Positions 46,049-55,107 are shown, counted from the stretch's first letter. The stretch is DNA of 64,000 nt from Fimbriimonadaceae bacterium (GCA_019454125.1 CP075365.1:2536218-2600217), one strand, 5' to 3'. Program-made: numbers and translations. The notes: generated by a model not told the origin, from the sequence alone.

Positions 46049-46879
46049 CTAGAGTGAACGCAAGGTGAGGAGGGCCACCTCAGGGGGACAGAACGCCCTA
46101 CGGCTAACCCCGACCACACCGACACCGCGCGAGACGTAGACCGGAACCGGCGCATCCGGATAGAAGCCCCGCTTGTACGTGCGCCCGCCATAGGGCGTGT
46201 GGAGCGGGATGCCGAAAGGCAGGCAGACCTGGCCGCCGTGGGTGTGCCCGGCTAGCATCACCGAGCACCGCTTGTCGATTCGGCTCACGAAGTCGGGCTC
46301 GTGGAACAGGCAAACGACGTTCTTGTCGTCTTGCGGGCGGAGGACGTCGTGCCGGTCGCGCTTCGCGATCCCATCGTCGACGCCCAGGACGCGAACCCCG
46401 TCGACCTCCACCGTCTCGTTCCGGAGCAGGCCGGACCGCGGCCCGCGCAGCGCCCTTTCAAAGCTGCGCACCACCCGTGGGGTGGACCGCAACCAATAGT
46501 CGTGGTTGCCAAGGACTCCATAGGTCGGCACGCCGCTGGCGGCGGCCTCGCGCAGGGCTTTGAAGGCCAACTCCTGGGCGTGAGGGTCTTCGGTGCTGAG
46601 GAAGTCGCCGCCGAGCAGGAGGACGTCCGGTTTCTGGGCCACGGCTAGGGCTATCGCGCGACCGGCAAGGCTCGCCTTCCACACGCTGTCCATGTGGAGG
46701 TCCGTGACCAGGGCGACTCGGAACCCGTCCGCGTCCCACCGCGGGAGGCGCAGTTCATGGTGCTCCAGCCGCAGGTCGCTGCGGTTGCCCAGTTGGGCGA
46801 AGGAGACCCCGCCCGCGAGGGCAAAGCCAGCTCCCATCGAGAGCCGTATGAATTTGCGACGCGAAAGCTTGCGGCCCAT
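46049..46879 (-). CDS. Tat-exported metallophosphoesterase (YkuE/YaeI type)
   Basis: Calcineurin-like phosphoesterase of 276 aa. The twin-arginine signal [13 protein letters not shown] directs export of the folded metalloenzyme. Metal ligands are VTDLHMD, GGDFLS, GNHDYW and GHTHGGQV, all intact. Related enzymes hydrolyse UDP-linked lipids or phosphodiesters. It is 43 nt downstream of a small membrane-protein gene on the same strand and may be in its operon. No Shine-Dalgarno site is obvious. Confidence 0.9.
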   Translation of the reverse strand: MGRKLSRRKFIRLSMGAGFALAGGVSFAQLGNRSDLRLEHHELRLPRWDADGFRVALVTDLHMDSVWKASLAGRAIALAVAQKPDVLLLGGDFLSTEDPHAQELAFKALREAAASGVPTYGVLGNHDYWLRSTPRVVRSFERALRGPRSGLLRNETVEVDGVRVLGVDDGIAKRDRHDVLRPQDDKNVVCLFHEPDFVSRIDKRCSVMLAGHTHGGQVCLPFGIPLHTPYGGRTYKRGFYPDAPVPVYVSRGVGVVGVSRRAFCPPEVALLTLRSL

Positions 46880-46922
46880 GGAGTCGGGTGCGGCCGCCGA
46901 CCTGGGTCGCGCGATCCGACCC

Positions 46923-47186
46923 TTAGTGACGTCCCGTTCTGCCGGCAGGTTTCGAAAGCAACCCCGCCAGACCGGTCTGTAGGCCGTATAGCACGGCGAA
47001 CGTCGCGGCGCACGCGAAGAACTCCAGCGTGAAGCTGTGGAGCTTGTAGAACAGCTCCGTCACAGTCAAGGCGACGAGCAGGCTGGGGGCCACGCGGAGG
47101 ACGTCCTTTGCCCCGCTTTGGGCCACGGCTACCGGTCTCATTGCGGCCAATGGTACTTCATGGCCCATGGCCGTCTGGTTGCTCAC
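46923..47186 (-). CDS. small two-helix membrane protein
   Basis: Protein of 87 aa with two predicted TM helices (VLRVAPSLLVALTVTELFY and LEFFACAATFAVLYGLQTGL) and a basic C-terminus. GTG 47186 overlaps the stop of the PEP-CTERM gene as GTGA and has AAGGG nearby, so coupled translation is likely. ATG 47168 or 47141 are shorter alternatives. I recognise no family. Its place between a PEP-CTERM gene and a phosphoesterase gene suggests an envelope role. Confidence 0.62.
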   Translation of the reverse strand: MSNQTAMGHEVPLAAMRPVAVAQSGAKDVLRVAPSLLVALTVTELFYKLHSFTLEFFACAATFAVLYGLQTGLAGLLSKPAGRTGRH

Positions 47187-48001
47187 TCGCCCTTGCGTCG
47201 AGAAGCGGCGGCGATCAGGCCGATGCTCGCCAACGCGAGGCTCGGCTCGGGCACCGGCTTCGTGTCGCCGCTGCCCGAATGCGAAAGCACCGCGATCAGC
47301 CCATAGAGCACCGGCAGCGATCCGAAGAGGCCGGCCCTCCCAAGCGCACCGCTGACTTCCGGCCCGTTCCAGCCGGGAGGCTCTACGCCGGGCGGAACCG
47401 TCTCCAATCCAGAGGTGGCGAGGAAGCTCGCCTCGGACGGGAGCGCCGGGCCGGTCTCGACCTTGGCGAACTCGATCCTCGGCTGCACGGCTGCCGAGAC
47501 GGTCGTCGTGGTCGGCTCGGAGAGGCTGACCCGGTCTTGGCCCGCCGCGTCCTCGTCCCCAGCCGCCGCCATCGCGGAAGTCTCCTCAACCGGCACCGCT
47601 TCGGACTCGTCAACTGCGATGCGGGGGTCGCCTGCGGCGCCCACGGCCGCCGGGCGTTGGGCCACCTTCGGCTGCGGCTGCACGGCCCGCACGATGAACG
47701 CGTCCCGCCTCAGCGAGTAAACGGCGGTGCCGTCGCGTTGCACGAGGACCGGCTCCCCCTGTGGGAGCAGCATCTCGGTCGGCTCGCCGCTTGGCTGAGA
47801 AACCAAGAACAAGCCCCCCAAAGCAAGACGCCCTTCCGAGAGACCGCCGAGTTCTCTCCCGCGGCCCAAGCGCGTTTCGAACTGACGGGCGAAGCCGGCT
47901 TCCGTCCGAAGCCGCTCGCGGAGCTCGGCGACGGAAACCGCCCATGAGGAGACCGCGGCACAAGCCGCAACACCAGCCAGGATCGATCGGGCCTTTAACA
48001 T
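47183..48001 (-). CDS. PEP-CTERM-like secreted protein
   Basis: Secreted protein of 272 aa. It has a signal peptide (ARSILAGVAACAAVSSWA), an N-terminal charged region that seems to end in a beta module (EPVLVQRDGTAVYSLRRDAFIVRA), then a disordered Ala/Glu/Thr-rich stretch. A C-terminal PEP signal (VPEPSLALASIGLIAAASRRKGE) follows a second hydrophobic stretch (GSLPVLYGLIAVLSHSGSGDT). The layout mirrors that of the next gene upstream (48337-49083). ATG 48001 has GGAGAGG 6 nt upstream and is preferred over ATG 48016. Confidence 0.78.
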   Translation of the reverse strand: MLKARSILAGVAACAAVSSWAVSVAELRERLRTEAGFARQFETRLGRGRELGGLSEGRLALGGLFLVSQPSGEPTEMLLPQGEPVLVQRDGTAVYSLRRDAFIVRAVQPQPKVAQRPAAVGAAGDPRIAVDESEAVPVEETSAMAAAGDEDAAGQDRVSLSEPTTTTVSAAVQPRIEFAKVETGPALPSEASFLATSGLETVPPGVEPPGWNGPEVSGALGRAGLFGSLPVLYGLIAVLSHSGSGDTKPVPEPSLALASIGLIAAASRRKGE

Positions 48002-48016
48002 TCTGAACCTCTCCAT

Positions 48017-48283
48017 AGCACGGCCCCAAAACGCCGGCCGGAAAGCAACTGACGCCCAAAGATTAGCATTGCCCCCATAAGAAGCGGTGCGAATTTTTAC
48101 CGGTATCTACCGATTAAGCAAGCGAGATAGACCTTCGCTTACTCGATTACTCTCGCAATCTCGCCCGCCATTTTAACTCTGTGCATTATTGAACTATGAA
48201 CTGTAATTCTCAAGGCAAGACATCCCAATGCATTATAGGATAACAGGCGTGATATGAGATTCTATTAACCGTAAAGAAGTCGA
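48017..48283. other. AT-rich intergenic region
   Basis: This stretch is strikingly AT-rich compared with its surroundings (for example around 48060-48270) and has no plausible gene on either strand. A TATAAT on the minus strand (48237-48232) could start a long leader (about 230 nt) to the PEP-CTERM gene at 48001. No perfect DnaA box or iteron was seen. Confidence 0.5.
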
Positions 48284-48312
48284 GGCCCGGGTCCGCCTTG
48301 CGGAACCGGGCC
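48284..48312 (-). terminator. terminator of the PEP-CTERM gene 48337
   Basis: A stem of 13 positions with one mismatch (GGCCCGGGTCCGC / GCGGAACCGGGCC) and a CTT loop lies 24 nt after the stop. On the minus strand a pyrimidine-rich CTTCTTT follows a few nt later. Confidence 0.65.
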
Positions 48313-48336
48313 AGCCCCAAGAGGCGGGTTTCGAAC

Positions 48337-49083
48337 CTAGTTCGAGGCCTTTTGTGCCGAGCGGCGGCGAGAGACCATGGTCACGAGGCCCACGGTCGCG
48401 GCGATCATGAGGCCGGGCTCCGGGATCGGAGGAGTGTCGCCACCGCGGAAACCGAGGGCGAACCCGCCGAGGACCGGGACAAGCCAACCGAGGCCGCTGT
48501 TGCTCGTGCCGACTGGCACGAGCGGCGGCGCGACCGAAACCAGGGCCATAGGCCCCGATTCAGGCAGGGGCGGAAGGGTCAGTCCAGTCTCCGCAGCCAT
48601 CAAACTGGAGTCCGGCATCGCGATCGAGACTGCTTGGCCAGGCGCGGCGACACCCACCAGACCGGGCTTCACCGGGTTGGCCTGGGACACGAGGTCGGTC
48701 CCGCGGACCATTGGGTTACCGCACCGCGTGCGGAGGATCGGACGCCCATCGGCGTCTTCCCAGACCGGCATGCCCTTCTTGAAGTACATGACCCGCGATC
48801 GAACTTCGCCCGAGTCCGGCGAGTTGTAGACCAGGTACGGGCCGGTCTCCTTGAGGGTGCCGGGCCGCAGGCTCGTGAGCAGCTTCATGACCTCGTCCTG
48901 GGTCATCCCAAAGTGCCGCATGAAGCGGCCCATGACAAGCGGCTCCTCCTTGCACTGCTTCACCAGGCTCGGCACGTTGTTCGCGGGCCGGACCAGGAAG
49001 CTGTTGGGCTCCATCTGTGCCTGGGCGAGCGCACAGATGGCTACCGCTGTCGCAACGACAGCGAATCGAGTTCTACAATTCAT
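48337..49083 (-). CDS. PEP-CTERM-like secreted protein
   Basis: Secreted protein of 248 aa with signal peptide RFAVVATAVAICALAQA. The N-terminal region is helical (EPLVMGRFMRHFGMTQDEVMKLLTSL), followed by a short beta module (TGPYLVYNSPDSGEVRSRVMYFKKGMPVWED) and a low-complexity stretch. A hydrophobic segment (GWLVPVLGGFALGFRGGDT) precedes the PEP signal IPEPGLMIAATVGLVTMVSRRRS. GAGAGG lies 9 nt before the ATG. On the minus strand upstream, TTGGCA (49178-49173) and TATTAT (49157-49152), 15 nt apart, may form its promoter. Confidence 0.82.
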   Translation of the reverse strand: MNCRTRFAVVATAVAICALAQAQMEPNSFLVRPANNVPSLVKQCKEEPLVMGRFMRHFGMTQDEVMKLLTSLRPGTLKETGPYLVYNSPDSGEVRSRVMYFKKGMPVWEDADGRPILRTRCGNPMVRGTDLVSQANPVKPGLVGVAAPGQAVSIAMPDSSLMAAETGLTLPPLPESGPMALVSVAPPLVPVGTSNSGLGWLVPVLGGFALGFRGGDTPPIPEPGLMIAATVGLVTMVSRRRSAQKASN

Positions 49084-49218
49084 GTCTAGTTACCTCTCTT
49101 TGAGCCGAGCGCCTGCATCCCTGCGCAACGGTCAAGATCCAACGTCGATGAATAATACGACATCCAGAAAGATGCCAATGTTCACGGGAGGGGGGAAACC
49201 AGTACGTTTGGCGGGTGG

Positions 49219-49938
49219 CTAGAGCAGTCCACCCTTGTCCGCTAAATCACTAGCGACAAGTTCTCTGGCTTTTCGGGCGCGTTCGATAACTTCCAAGGCG
49301 TCCTTTGCGGCGGCTTGCTCCGCCTCCTTCTTGCTGCGGCCGGAACCTTCGCCCATAACCTCGTTGTCGAAAAGCACGTGCACCCGGAAACGGCGCTCGT
49401 GGGCAGAGCCGCCTTCCCCTGCCACGCGATAGAGCGGAGTCCGCCTCCAGAGAGCCTGGGCGACTTCCTGGAGCCTGGACTTGTAGTCGTGGGGGCTGAC
49501 GTCCCCGGCGCTCACCTGCAGCAGGAAGCCGTCCAGCTGCTCCAGCACGAACCACCGGGCCTTCTCCAATCCCGACTCCAAGTAGATCGCTCCGACCACG
49601 GCCTCGAAAACGTCGCAGAGGACGGACGGGCGCAGTCGCCCTCCGGCGGCTTCTTCACTGGTGCTCAGTTCGATATCTTTGTCAAGTCCCAGCCGCAACG
49701 CGGTATCCGCCAAAGGTCCCTCTTGGACGACGCTGGAGCGTGCCTTGCTCATCATCCCCTGATCCCAATCCGGGTGGTTCTCATAGAGGAACTCCGCGAC
49801 GATCAGGCCGAGCACCGAGTCTCCGAAAAACTCAAGGCGCTCATAGCTGTCGCGGACTCCGTCGGGCGCGGCTGATCGGTGCCGGAGCGCGAGCCTGTAA
49901 AGCTTCTCGTCCTTCAGTGGGATCTTCTTTGGGATCAT
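49219..49938 (-). CDS. rnc: ribonuclease III
   Basis: Double-strand RNA endonuclease of 239 aa. The signature is ERLEFFGDSVL (33-43). Catalytic E36, D40, D109 and E112 (LCDVFEAVVGAIYL) are all present. The C-terminal dsRNA-binding domain (about 155-228) ends in GRSKKEAEQAAAKDALE. The ATG overlaps the aminotransferase stop as ATGA, so it is the second gene of that operon. Confidence 0.95.
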   Translation of the reverse strand: MIPKKIPLKDEKLYRLALRHRSAAPDGVRDSYERLEFFGDSVLGLIVAEFLYENHPDWDQGMMSKARSSVVQEGPLADTALRLGLDKDIELSTSEEAAGGRLRPSVLCDVFEAVVGAIYLESGLEKARWFVLEQLDGFLLQVSAGDVSPHDYKSRLQEVAQALWRRTPLYRVAGEGGSAHERRFRVHVLFDNEVMGEGSGRSKKEAEQAAAKDALEVIERARKARELVASDLADKGGLL

Positions 49939-51119
49939 GTGGCCCTTTCAAGGCAGTCGGCGAGCCGCTCCAAGCCCCGACTGATGTCCTCGCGGCTGGC
50001 TGCGTAACTCAAGCGGATGTGGCCCGGCCCCTCGAAAACGGAGCCCGGGATCGTGGCCACGAGGGCCTCTTCGAGCAAGTGCTTTGCCAATTCGGCGTCG
50101 TCGGCGAACCTCCCGCCGAGATAAGGCGAAACGTCGGGGAAGCAATAGAAGGCGCCCTTCGGCGGCACGGTCTTCACTCCCGACAGGCTGGCAAGCCCTT
50201 CTAGCATCAGTTCCCGCCGAGCGGCGAACTCGGCCCGCATTGATTGTACGGTGTCGTCCGGCAGTTTTAACGCGACAAGCGCGCCACATTGCGCGAAACT
50301 GGTCGGGTTGCTGGTGACCTGGTCCTGCAAGGCGGAGATCGCGGTCGCCACGGGGAGCGGCGCGGCCAGGTAGCCGATGCGCCACCCAGTCATCGCGTAG
50401 CTCTTGCTGCACCCGGAGATGGTCACGGTGCGGTCGTAGACCTCCGACCCGAGGCTGGCAGGACTCACAGGCTCGAAATCGTAGACCAGGTGCTCGTAGA
50501 TCTCGTCGCTGATGATCCAGAGATCGTGCCGCAAGGCGAGCGCGGCCAACTCCTTGACCACGCCCCTATCGAACCCGGCGCCGGTCGGGTTGCTCGGCGA
50601 GTTGACGATGACCGCCTTCGTCCGCGGGGTGACCGCGGCCTTGAGGCGGTCGAAGTCGGGCTGGTAGTCATTAGCCGGGTCGCAAGGGACGACGACGGGC
50701 TGGCCACCGGCCAGGCGGATCTGGTCCGCATAAGTCATCCAATAAGGGGCCAGGAGCAAGACTTCGTCGCCCGGCTCTACGAGCACCTGCAACGAGTTGA
50801 ACACTGCCTGCTTGGCGCCGCACGTGACGATGACCTGCCTGGGATCGTACCGAAGCCCGTTCTCCCGCCAGAACTTGGCCGCCACGGCCTCGCGCAGCTC
50901 GGGAGTGCCGGCCGAGGCCGTGTACTTCGTAAAGCCCCGGTCGAGCGCTTCTTTGGCGGCGGTGCACACCGCCTCCGGCGTGTTGAAGTCAGGCTCTCCG
51001 GCCGCGAACGAGATGACGTCCTTGCCTTCGGCCTTCATCTGTTTCGCCCGGGCCGTGATCGCCAGGGTCGGCGAGGCTTGCAGGAGGGCAGTACGACTGG
51101 CCAAGGCACGGGTCGGCAC
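49935..51119 (-). CDS. aspC: pyridoxal-phosphate aminotransferase (aspartate aminotransferase family)
   Basis: Fold type I aminotransferase of 394 aa of the Iγ/1b class found in thermophiles, rhizobia and Armatimonadota relatives. SPTLAITARAKQMKAEG, NSPSNPTG (173-180), SDEIYEH and the PLP lysine K239 (SGCSKSYAMTGWRIGY) are intact. Aspartate, prephenate or arogenate are likely substrates. GTG 51119 has TAACCT 7 nt upstream; longer starts would run into the divergent permease gene. It is followed by rnc with a 4-nt overlap. Confidence 0.9.
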   Translation of the reverse strand: MPTRALASRTALLQASPTLAITARAKQMKAEGKDVISFAAGEPDFNTPEAVCTAAKEALDRGFTKYTASAGTPELREAVAAKFWRENGLRYDPRQVIVTCGAKQAVFNSLQVLVEPGDEVLLLAPYWMTYADQIRLAGGQPVVVPCDPANDYQPDFDRLKAAVTPRTKAVIVNSPSNPTGAGFDRGVVKELAALALRHDLWIISDEIYEHLVYDFEPVSPASLGSEVYDRTVTISGCSKSYAMTGWRIGYLAAPLPVATAISALQDQVTSNPTSFAQCGALVALKLPDDTVQSMRAEFAARRELMLEGLASLSGVKTVPPKGAFYCFPDVSPYLGGRFADDAELAKHLLEEALVATIPGSVFEGPGHIRLSYAASREDISRGLERLADCLERAT

Positions 51120-51179
51120 GGGCCAGAGGTTACCCCTGGCCCCTCCGCACCAAACGGCCACGACCGACATAATCGGCCC
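51120..51179. promoter_or_regulatory. divergent leaderless promoter pair
   Basis: Minus strand: TAACCT (51132-51127), 7 nt before GTG 51119. Plus strand: CATAAT (51168-51173), 6 nt before GTG 51180. The whole intergenic distance is 60 nt. Confidence 0.5.
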
Positions 51180-52181
51180 GTGGCAAACCATCGTCGGGGA
51201 ACCGTCCTGTTCTGGCTGGGGCTTGCCATGCTCGCCGCCTTTGCCGTCCACCTCATTGCCGGGGGCAGCGCTGGGCTTCCCATCGGCCGTGTGCTTGCCG
51301 AACTCGCCGCTGGCGACACAGGCCGCACAACCCCCGAGAACCTTATCGTCTGGCGCCTGCGCTTGCCCCGCGCGTGCGCCGCGCTCTTCGTGGGGGCCAT
51401 CCTTGGCGCGGTAGGCTCGGCGTTCCAGGCCTACTTCCGAAACCCTCTCGCCGAACCCTACGTCGTGGGCGTTTCGAGTGGGGCGGCGGTCGGAGGCGCC
51501 TTGGCCGTTTTCCTCGGGCTGGAGTCAGGGCTTGGGCTCTTGGGGTGGTCGTTCCTGGGCGGGGCGCTTTCGCTCGGGCTCGTGCTGACCCTCGCGGGCG
51601 GCTGGAAGTCGCCGAACGTGAACGGGCTTCTTGTGGCGGGCGTGGTGATCGGTGCGATGCTCTTCGGCGTCACGACGCTCGTCCTCGGCCTGGCGGGGCA
51701 GGATTCGGGGCGCATTCTGCGCTGGCTGCTCGGCAGCACCACCCCGATGTTTTGGGACCGCGTTGCCGTCCTCGCGGGGTTCGTCGTGGTCGGCGTCCCT
51801 CTGCTCTGGAGCCAAGCCCGCCCCCTCAACGCGATGGCCCTCGGCGAATTCTCCGCCCAGCGCCTGGGCGTAGACCCCTTTCGAACCCTCCTGCTCGTCC
51901 TGGGGGCAGGGACGGCGATGACGGCGGCCACGGTCGGCAGCGTCGGGATCGTCGGGTTCGTCGGCTTGGTCGCCCCCCACCTGGGGCGACGCCTGGCGGG
52001 CTCCGACGTCCGCTGGTGCCTGCCCGCGTCAGGGCTCATCGGCGGCTCGTTGCTCCTGCTTTCGGACGTGCTGGCCCAACGCATCCAACCCGGTACAGAA
52101 CTCCCGCTCGGCGCAGTCACGGCCGTCATCGGCGCCCCCGCCCTCTTGCTCTTGATGCGGAAGAGGGAGGCTACTCCTTAG
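51180..52181 (+). CDS. FecCD-family ABC transporter permease
   Basis: Membrane subunit of 333 aa of an iron-siderophore/cobalamin-type importer (BtuC/FecD fold, ten TM helices expected). Family signatures are RLPRACAALFVGAILGAVGSAFQ, NPLAEPYVVGVSSGA and VGFVGLVAPHLGRRL. No ATPase or binding protein is encoded next to it. GTG 51180 has CATAAT 6 nt upstream. The 3' end overlaps the convergent TIGR03790 gene by 11 nt. Confidence 0.9.
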   Translation: MANHRRGTVLFWLGLAMLAAFAVHLIAGGSAGLPIGRVLAELAAGDTGRTTPENLIVWRLRLPRACAALFVGAILGAVGSAFQAYFRNPLAEPYVVGVSSGAAVGGALAVFLGLESGLGLLGWSFLGGALSLGLVLTLAGGWKSPNVNGLLVAGVVIGAMLFGVTTLVLGLAGQDSGRILRWLLGSTTPMFWDRVAVLAGFVVVGVPLLWSQARPLNAMALGEFSAQRLGVDPFRTLLLVLGAGTAMTAATVGSVGIVGFVGLVAPHLGRRLAGSDVRWCLPASGLIGGSLLLLSDVLAQRIQPGTELPLGAVTAVIGAPALLLLMRKREATP

Positions 52182-53259
52182 AGTAGGGGTTGCACAGCGG
52201 GTCACCGATGACGACGTCCTTCCACTTTGTCACGAGCGAGGCCATGTAGAAGCTTTCGGCGAGGTTGAAACCGCTCGTGTAGCGGTCGAAAAGGATCTCC
52301 GGCCTGGCCAGGGCGAAGGTGTATGGCTCGCTGACATAGCCTTTCACGCCGGTCACACCTTGGGCGATGAGGTCGGCGACGAGGCTCTGCCCGACCGTCG
52401 GCTTGGCAAACGTCCGGCCGCTCGTCGAGACAAAGGTCTCACAAACCGCGCCCGGCTGAAACTTCAAGGCATGGTACGACTCAGCCGAGAAATTGCTGTC
52501 GTTGCTACCCCAGCTGCAATAGCCCATAAGCGCTTCGCTCGGTGCGACAAACGCGGAGGTCGATTCCAGCGCTGCCTTGAACTCTTTCTTCTTCATGATC
52601 GCGGCCGCCGTCTCCAAAGCTTTGTTCAGTTCGCCGTAGCCTTGGTCGGTGCGGTTCGCCGCCTGGTCGAAGAAGAAGGGGCCCTTGCTGGGCTTGGCCG
52701 CTAACGAGTTGTCCACGAGCTTCTTGGCGTCTGCAAGCGTATAACCGTCGAGCCGCGTCACCAAGTACATATTAAACTTGCTGCTGTCAAAGTGCTCGTT
52801 CTTATTAAAGTAGGGGTTGAGCGAGCGCTTGATCTGTTCCGGTTCGGGCTGCTCCATCGCTTTGAAGTCCATCCGCATAGCCGCGAGTTGACTGTCCACG
52901 GCCCGCCCCCAGTCATCGATCATACGGATCGGGACGCCTTTCGTCATCACGATAAAGTCGATCCTATGCTCGCTTTTGCCCAACCTCGCCTTGATGGGGT
53001 CCTCGATCTTCTTGATGTAGTCATCGAGCGACACATTGTCCTTCGGTTCGACGTCCAGCGTCACAAGGTTTTCCGGTGGGATCCGGCGCTTCTCCCGGTA
53101 ATACTTTGAGAGCTCCAAACTGTCCTTGCTCGCTTTATTCTCGACGACCAGGACCCGTTTGGAATCGGCCGGATACTCGCGCGGAGCCTCGGGGGCGGCG
53201 GCGCAAGAAACCGCGATGAAGAGAGTCAGGGGAAGACCGATGATCAAGCTAAACCTCAT
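52171..53259 (-). CDS. TIGR03790 family lipoprotein
   Basis: Protein of 362 aa whose opening (VLVVENKASKDSLELSKYYREKRRIP) and FIVMTKGVPIRM are characteristic of TIGR03790, a family of unknown function common in PEP-CTERM-rich genomes. The signal is LPLTLFIAVSC, with a plausible lipobox (AVSC). ATG 53259 overlaps the DegT stop as ATGA, so the two proteins are translated together. Conserved SxGxTFA and GVTGVKGYVSEP regions are visible near the C-terminus. Confidence 0.85.
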   Translation of the reverse strand: MRFSLIIGLPLTLFIAVSCAAAPEAPREYPADSKRVLVVENKASKDSLELSKYYREKRRIPPENLVTLDVEPKDNVSLDDYIKKIEDPIKARLGKSEHRIDFIVMTKGVPIRMIDDWGRAVDSQLAAMRMDFKAMEQPEPEQIKRSLNPYFNKNEHFDSSKFNMYLVTRLDGYTLADAKKLVDNSLAAKPSKGPFFFDQAANRTDQGYGELNKALETAAAIMKKKEFKAALESTSAFVAPSEALMGYCSWGSNDSNFSAESYHALKFQPGAVCETFVSTSGRTFAKPTVGQSLVADLIAQGVTGVKGYVSEPYTFALARPEILFDRYTSGFNLAESFYMASLVTKWKDVVIGDPLCNPYSKE

Positions 53260-54377
53260 GGACGGGCCGCGGGAGCGAGGGCGAACGCGTTAACGGTTTG
53301 CACCACGAACTCCGCCTGCTCGTCCGACAGGTGCGGGTGGACGGGGAGGCATAAGCACTCCCGGCACACCTTCTCTGTCAGAGGCAAGGATCCCGCCCCA
53401 CCGCCATACTTCTTATACGGCTCGTGCATGTGTAGCGGGACGGGATAGTAGATCGCGGAGTCGATTTCGTGCGATTTCAGATATGCGGCAAGCTCGTCGC
53501 GCCGCTCGTGCATCACCGTGTACTGGTGCCAGGTGTGGTTGTTCCCGGGGGCGATCACGGGAAGCCGCACGCCCTCGGCCACGATCTTGTCCGTATAGAT
53601 CGCCGCGATCGCGCTCCGCCGCGCCGTCCAGTCCGCAAGCCGGTCCAGCTTGGCGCAGAGCACAGCCGCCTGCAACTCGGCCATGCGGCTGGTGTAGCCG
53701 ATGTCATCGTAGTAGTAACGCTCGCGCCCCATACCGTGGATGCGCAGGCTCCGGCTCCGCTCGGCGACCTCGTCGTCGTCGGTCAGGACCATGCCCCCGT
53801 CCCCGGCCGCGCCGAGGTTCTTGGTGACATAAAAGCTGAGCGCCGCCGCCCGCCCCCAGCGCCCCGTGGGAACTTTGTCGCGCTCGTTCAGGACGGCTTG
53901 GGCCGAGTCTTCCAACACGAAGATGCCGTGGCGCTCGGCGATTTCGCGGATGGACACCATGTCCGCCATCTGGCCGAAAAGGTGGATTGGCAGAACGGCC
54001 TTCGTCTTTGGCCCGATCGCCTCTTCCAAGTGGTTGGGATCCAAGTTGAACGTGGCCGGGTCGATCTCCACCATGACGGGGACGGCCCCGAGTTGGACGA
54101 TCGTCTCGATCGTCGCGACAAAGCTGAACGCGGTCGTGACGACCTCGTCGCCAGGCCCGATGCCGCAGGCCTGCATCATGATGCGCAGGGCGTCCGTCCC
54201 GCTGTTGACGGCGATGCCGTGCTTCACTCCGTGCTGGGCCGCGAGCCGCTCTTCGAGAGACCGGTTGTGCTTCCCAAGGACATAGGCTCCGGTGGCAAAG
54301 ATTTCGGCCACGTCGGCATCGACCCGCTCCTTCACCTCGCGGTACTGGGCGGTCAAGTCAAGGAAGGGAACACGCAC
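53256..54377 (-). CDS. DegT/DnrJ/EryC1/StrS sugar aminotransferase
   Basis: PLP enzyme of 373 aa that makes amino sugars on NDP-keto sugars. It has NSGTDALRI (58-66), the EDSAQA loop and the PLP lysine K186 (SFYVTKNLGAAGDGG). The C-terminal YPVPLHMHEPYK and LCLPVHPHLS are typical. GTG 54377 has TACACT 6 nt upstream. It shares a 4-nt overlap with the TIGR03790 gene. With the nucleotidyltransferase at 22129 it points to surface glycan synthesis. Confidence 0.9.
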   Translation of the reverse strand: MRVPFLDLTAQYREVKERVDADVAEIFATGAYVLGKHNRSLEERLAAQHGVKHGIAVNSGTDALRIMMQACGIGPGDEVVTTAFSFVATIETIVQLGAVPVMVEIDPATFNLDPNHLEEAIGPKTKAVLPIHLFGQMADMVSIREIAERHGIFVLEDSAQAVLNERDKVPTGRWGRAAALSFYVTKNLGAAGDGGMVLTDDDEVAERSRSLRIHGMGRERYYYDDIGYTSRMAELQAAVLCAKLDRLADWTARRSAIAAIYTDKIVAEGVRLPVIAPGNNHTWHQYTVMHERRDELAAYLKSHEIDSAIYYPVPLHMHEPYKKYGGGAGSLPLTEKVCRECLCLPVHPHLSDEQAEFVVQTVNAFALAPAARP

Positions 54378-54426
54378 CCCGCCAGTGTATCCCGTCCGTA
54401 GGGAGGCGGGGCGGCGCGCCCAGGCG

Positions 54427-55107
54427 CTAAATCCGCTTGACTGTGAAGGAGAGCTTCACGCCGCGGCCGTTCTCACCGTACGTGACGCTGCCCTTGCCAG
54501 CCTCGGTCTCCCCCGTCCTGGTGTCGAACCAGATGGTCGTCGGTTCCAGTGCGGTCACGCCTTGGCCCGGATCGTACTGGCCCTCGACCCGACCCAGCTC
54601 GCGGCCGTTGCGGTTCTCGATGGCCTTGAGCGTATAGGTGACGCCGATCTTCTTTCCACCGACCGAAATGTCGATCTTCCAGCGACCGCCGACCGGGATC
54701 GGCCTGCCTGGGAAAACGAGGTTTGGGGTCTCGGAATTGGCGGAGAGGGCCTCGTTCTTCTCGTAGCGCAGGACCGCGCCAAGGTCGTTCGTGACGGCGA
54801 TGAAGTTAAAGCCGTCGACAGCCTTGATGTTGTCGGCGAAGCCTTGGAAGACGCCGGTGCCCTGGGCCGACCGCACGGTCGTGGTGTGGTGCCACTTCAG
54901 TTCCTGGCCCTTCTTGCCAAGGAACTTGGACCGGACCGTCGCGGCGAAACCAGCCTTGCCCTCAGCCCCGATCGGCGTCATCTCGGTCGAGATCGCATAG
55001 GTGGTGATCTGGCCGGGCGTGGGGCGGAGGCGAAAGTCGTAGGTCTTCGCTTTGTCCGTGTGGCCCAGGCCCGAGAGCACGGCGGTAGCCATCAGAAGTG
55101 TGGTCAC
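54427..55107 (-). CDS. hypothetical exported beta-rich protein (DUF6263-like)
   Basis: Protein of 226 aa with a short hydrophobic N-terminus (TTLLMATAVLSGLG). The body alternates beta-strands (FRLRPTPGQITTYAIS, GGRWKIDISVGGKKIGVTYTL, GSVTYGENGRGVKLSFTVKR), resembling DUF6263-type domains and the N-terminal part of the protease at 1997. GTG 55107 or ATG 55092 start. It lies 55 nt downstream of scoA on the same strand. No specific function. Confidence 0.7.
   Translation of the reverse strand: MTTLLMATAVLSGLGHTDKAKTYDFRLRPTPGQITTYAISTEMTPIGAEGKAGFAATVRSKFLGKKGQELKWHHTTTVRSAQGTGVFQGFADNIKAVDGFNFIAVTNDLGAVLRYEKNEALSANSETPNLVFPGRPIPVGGRWKIDISVGGKKIGVTYTLKAIENRNGRELGRVEGQYDPGQGVTALEPTTIWFDTRTGETEAGKGSVTYGENGRGVKLSFTVKRI

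Noticed and set aside
48060-48283. AT-rich gap as a replication origin
   Set aside because: No clustered DnaA boxes or iterons, and no dnaA/dnaN/parAB genes nearby.
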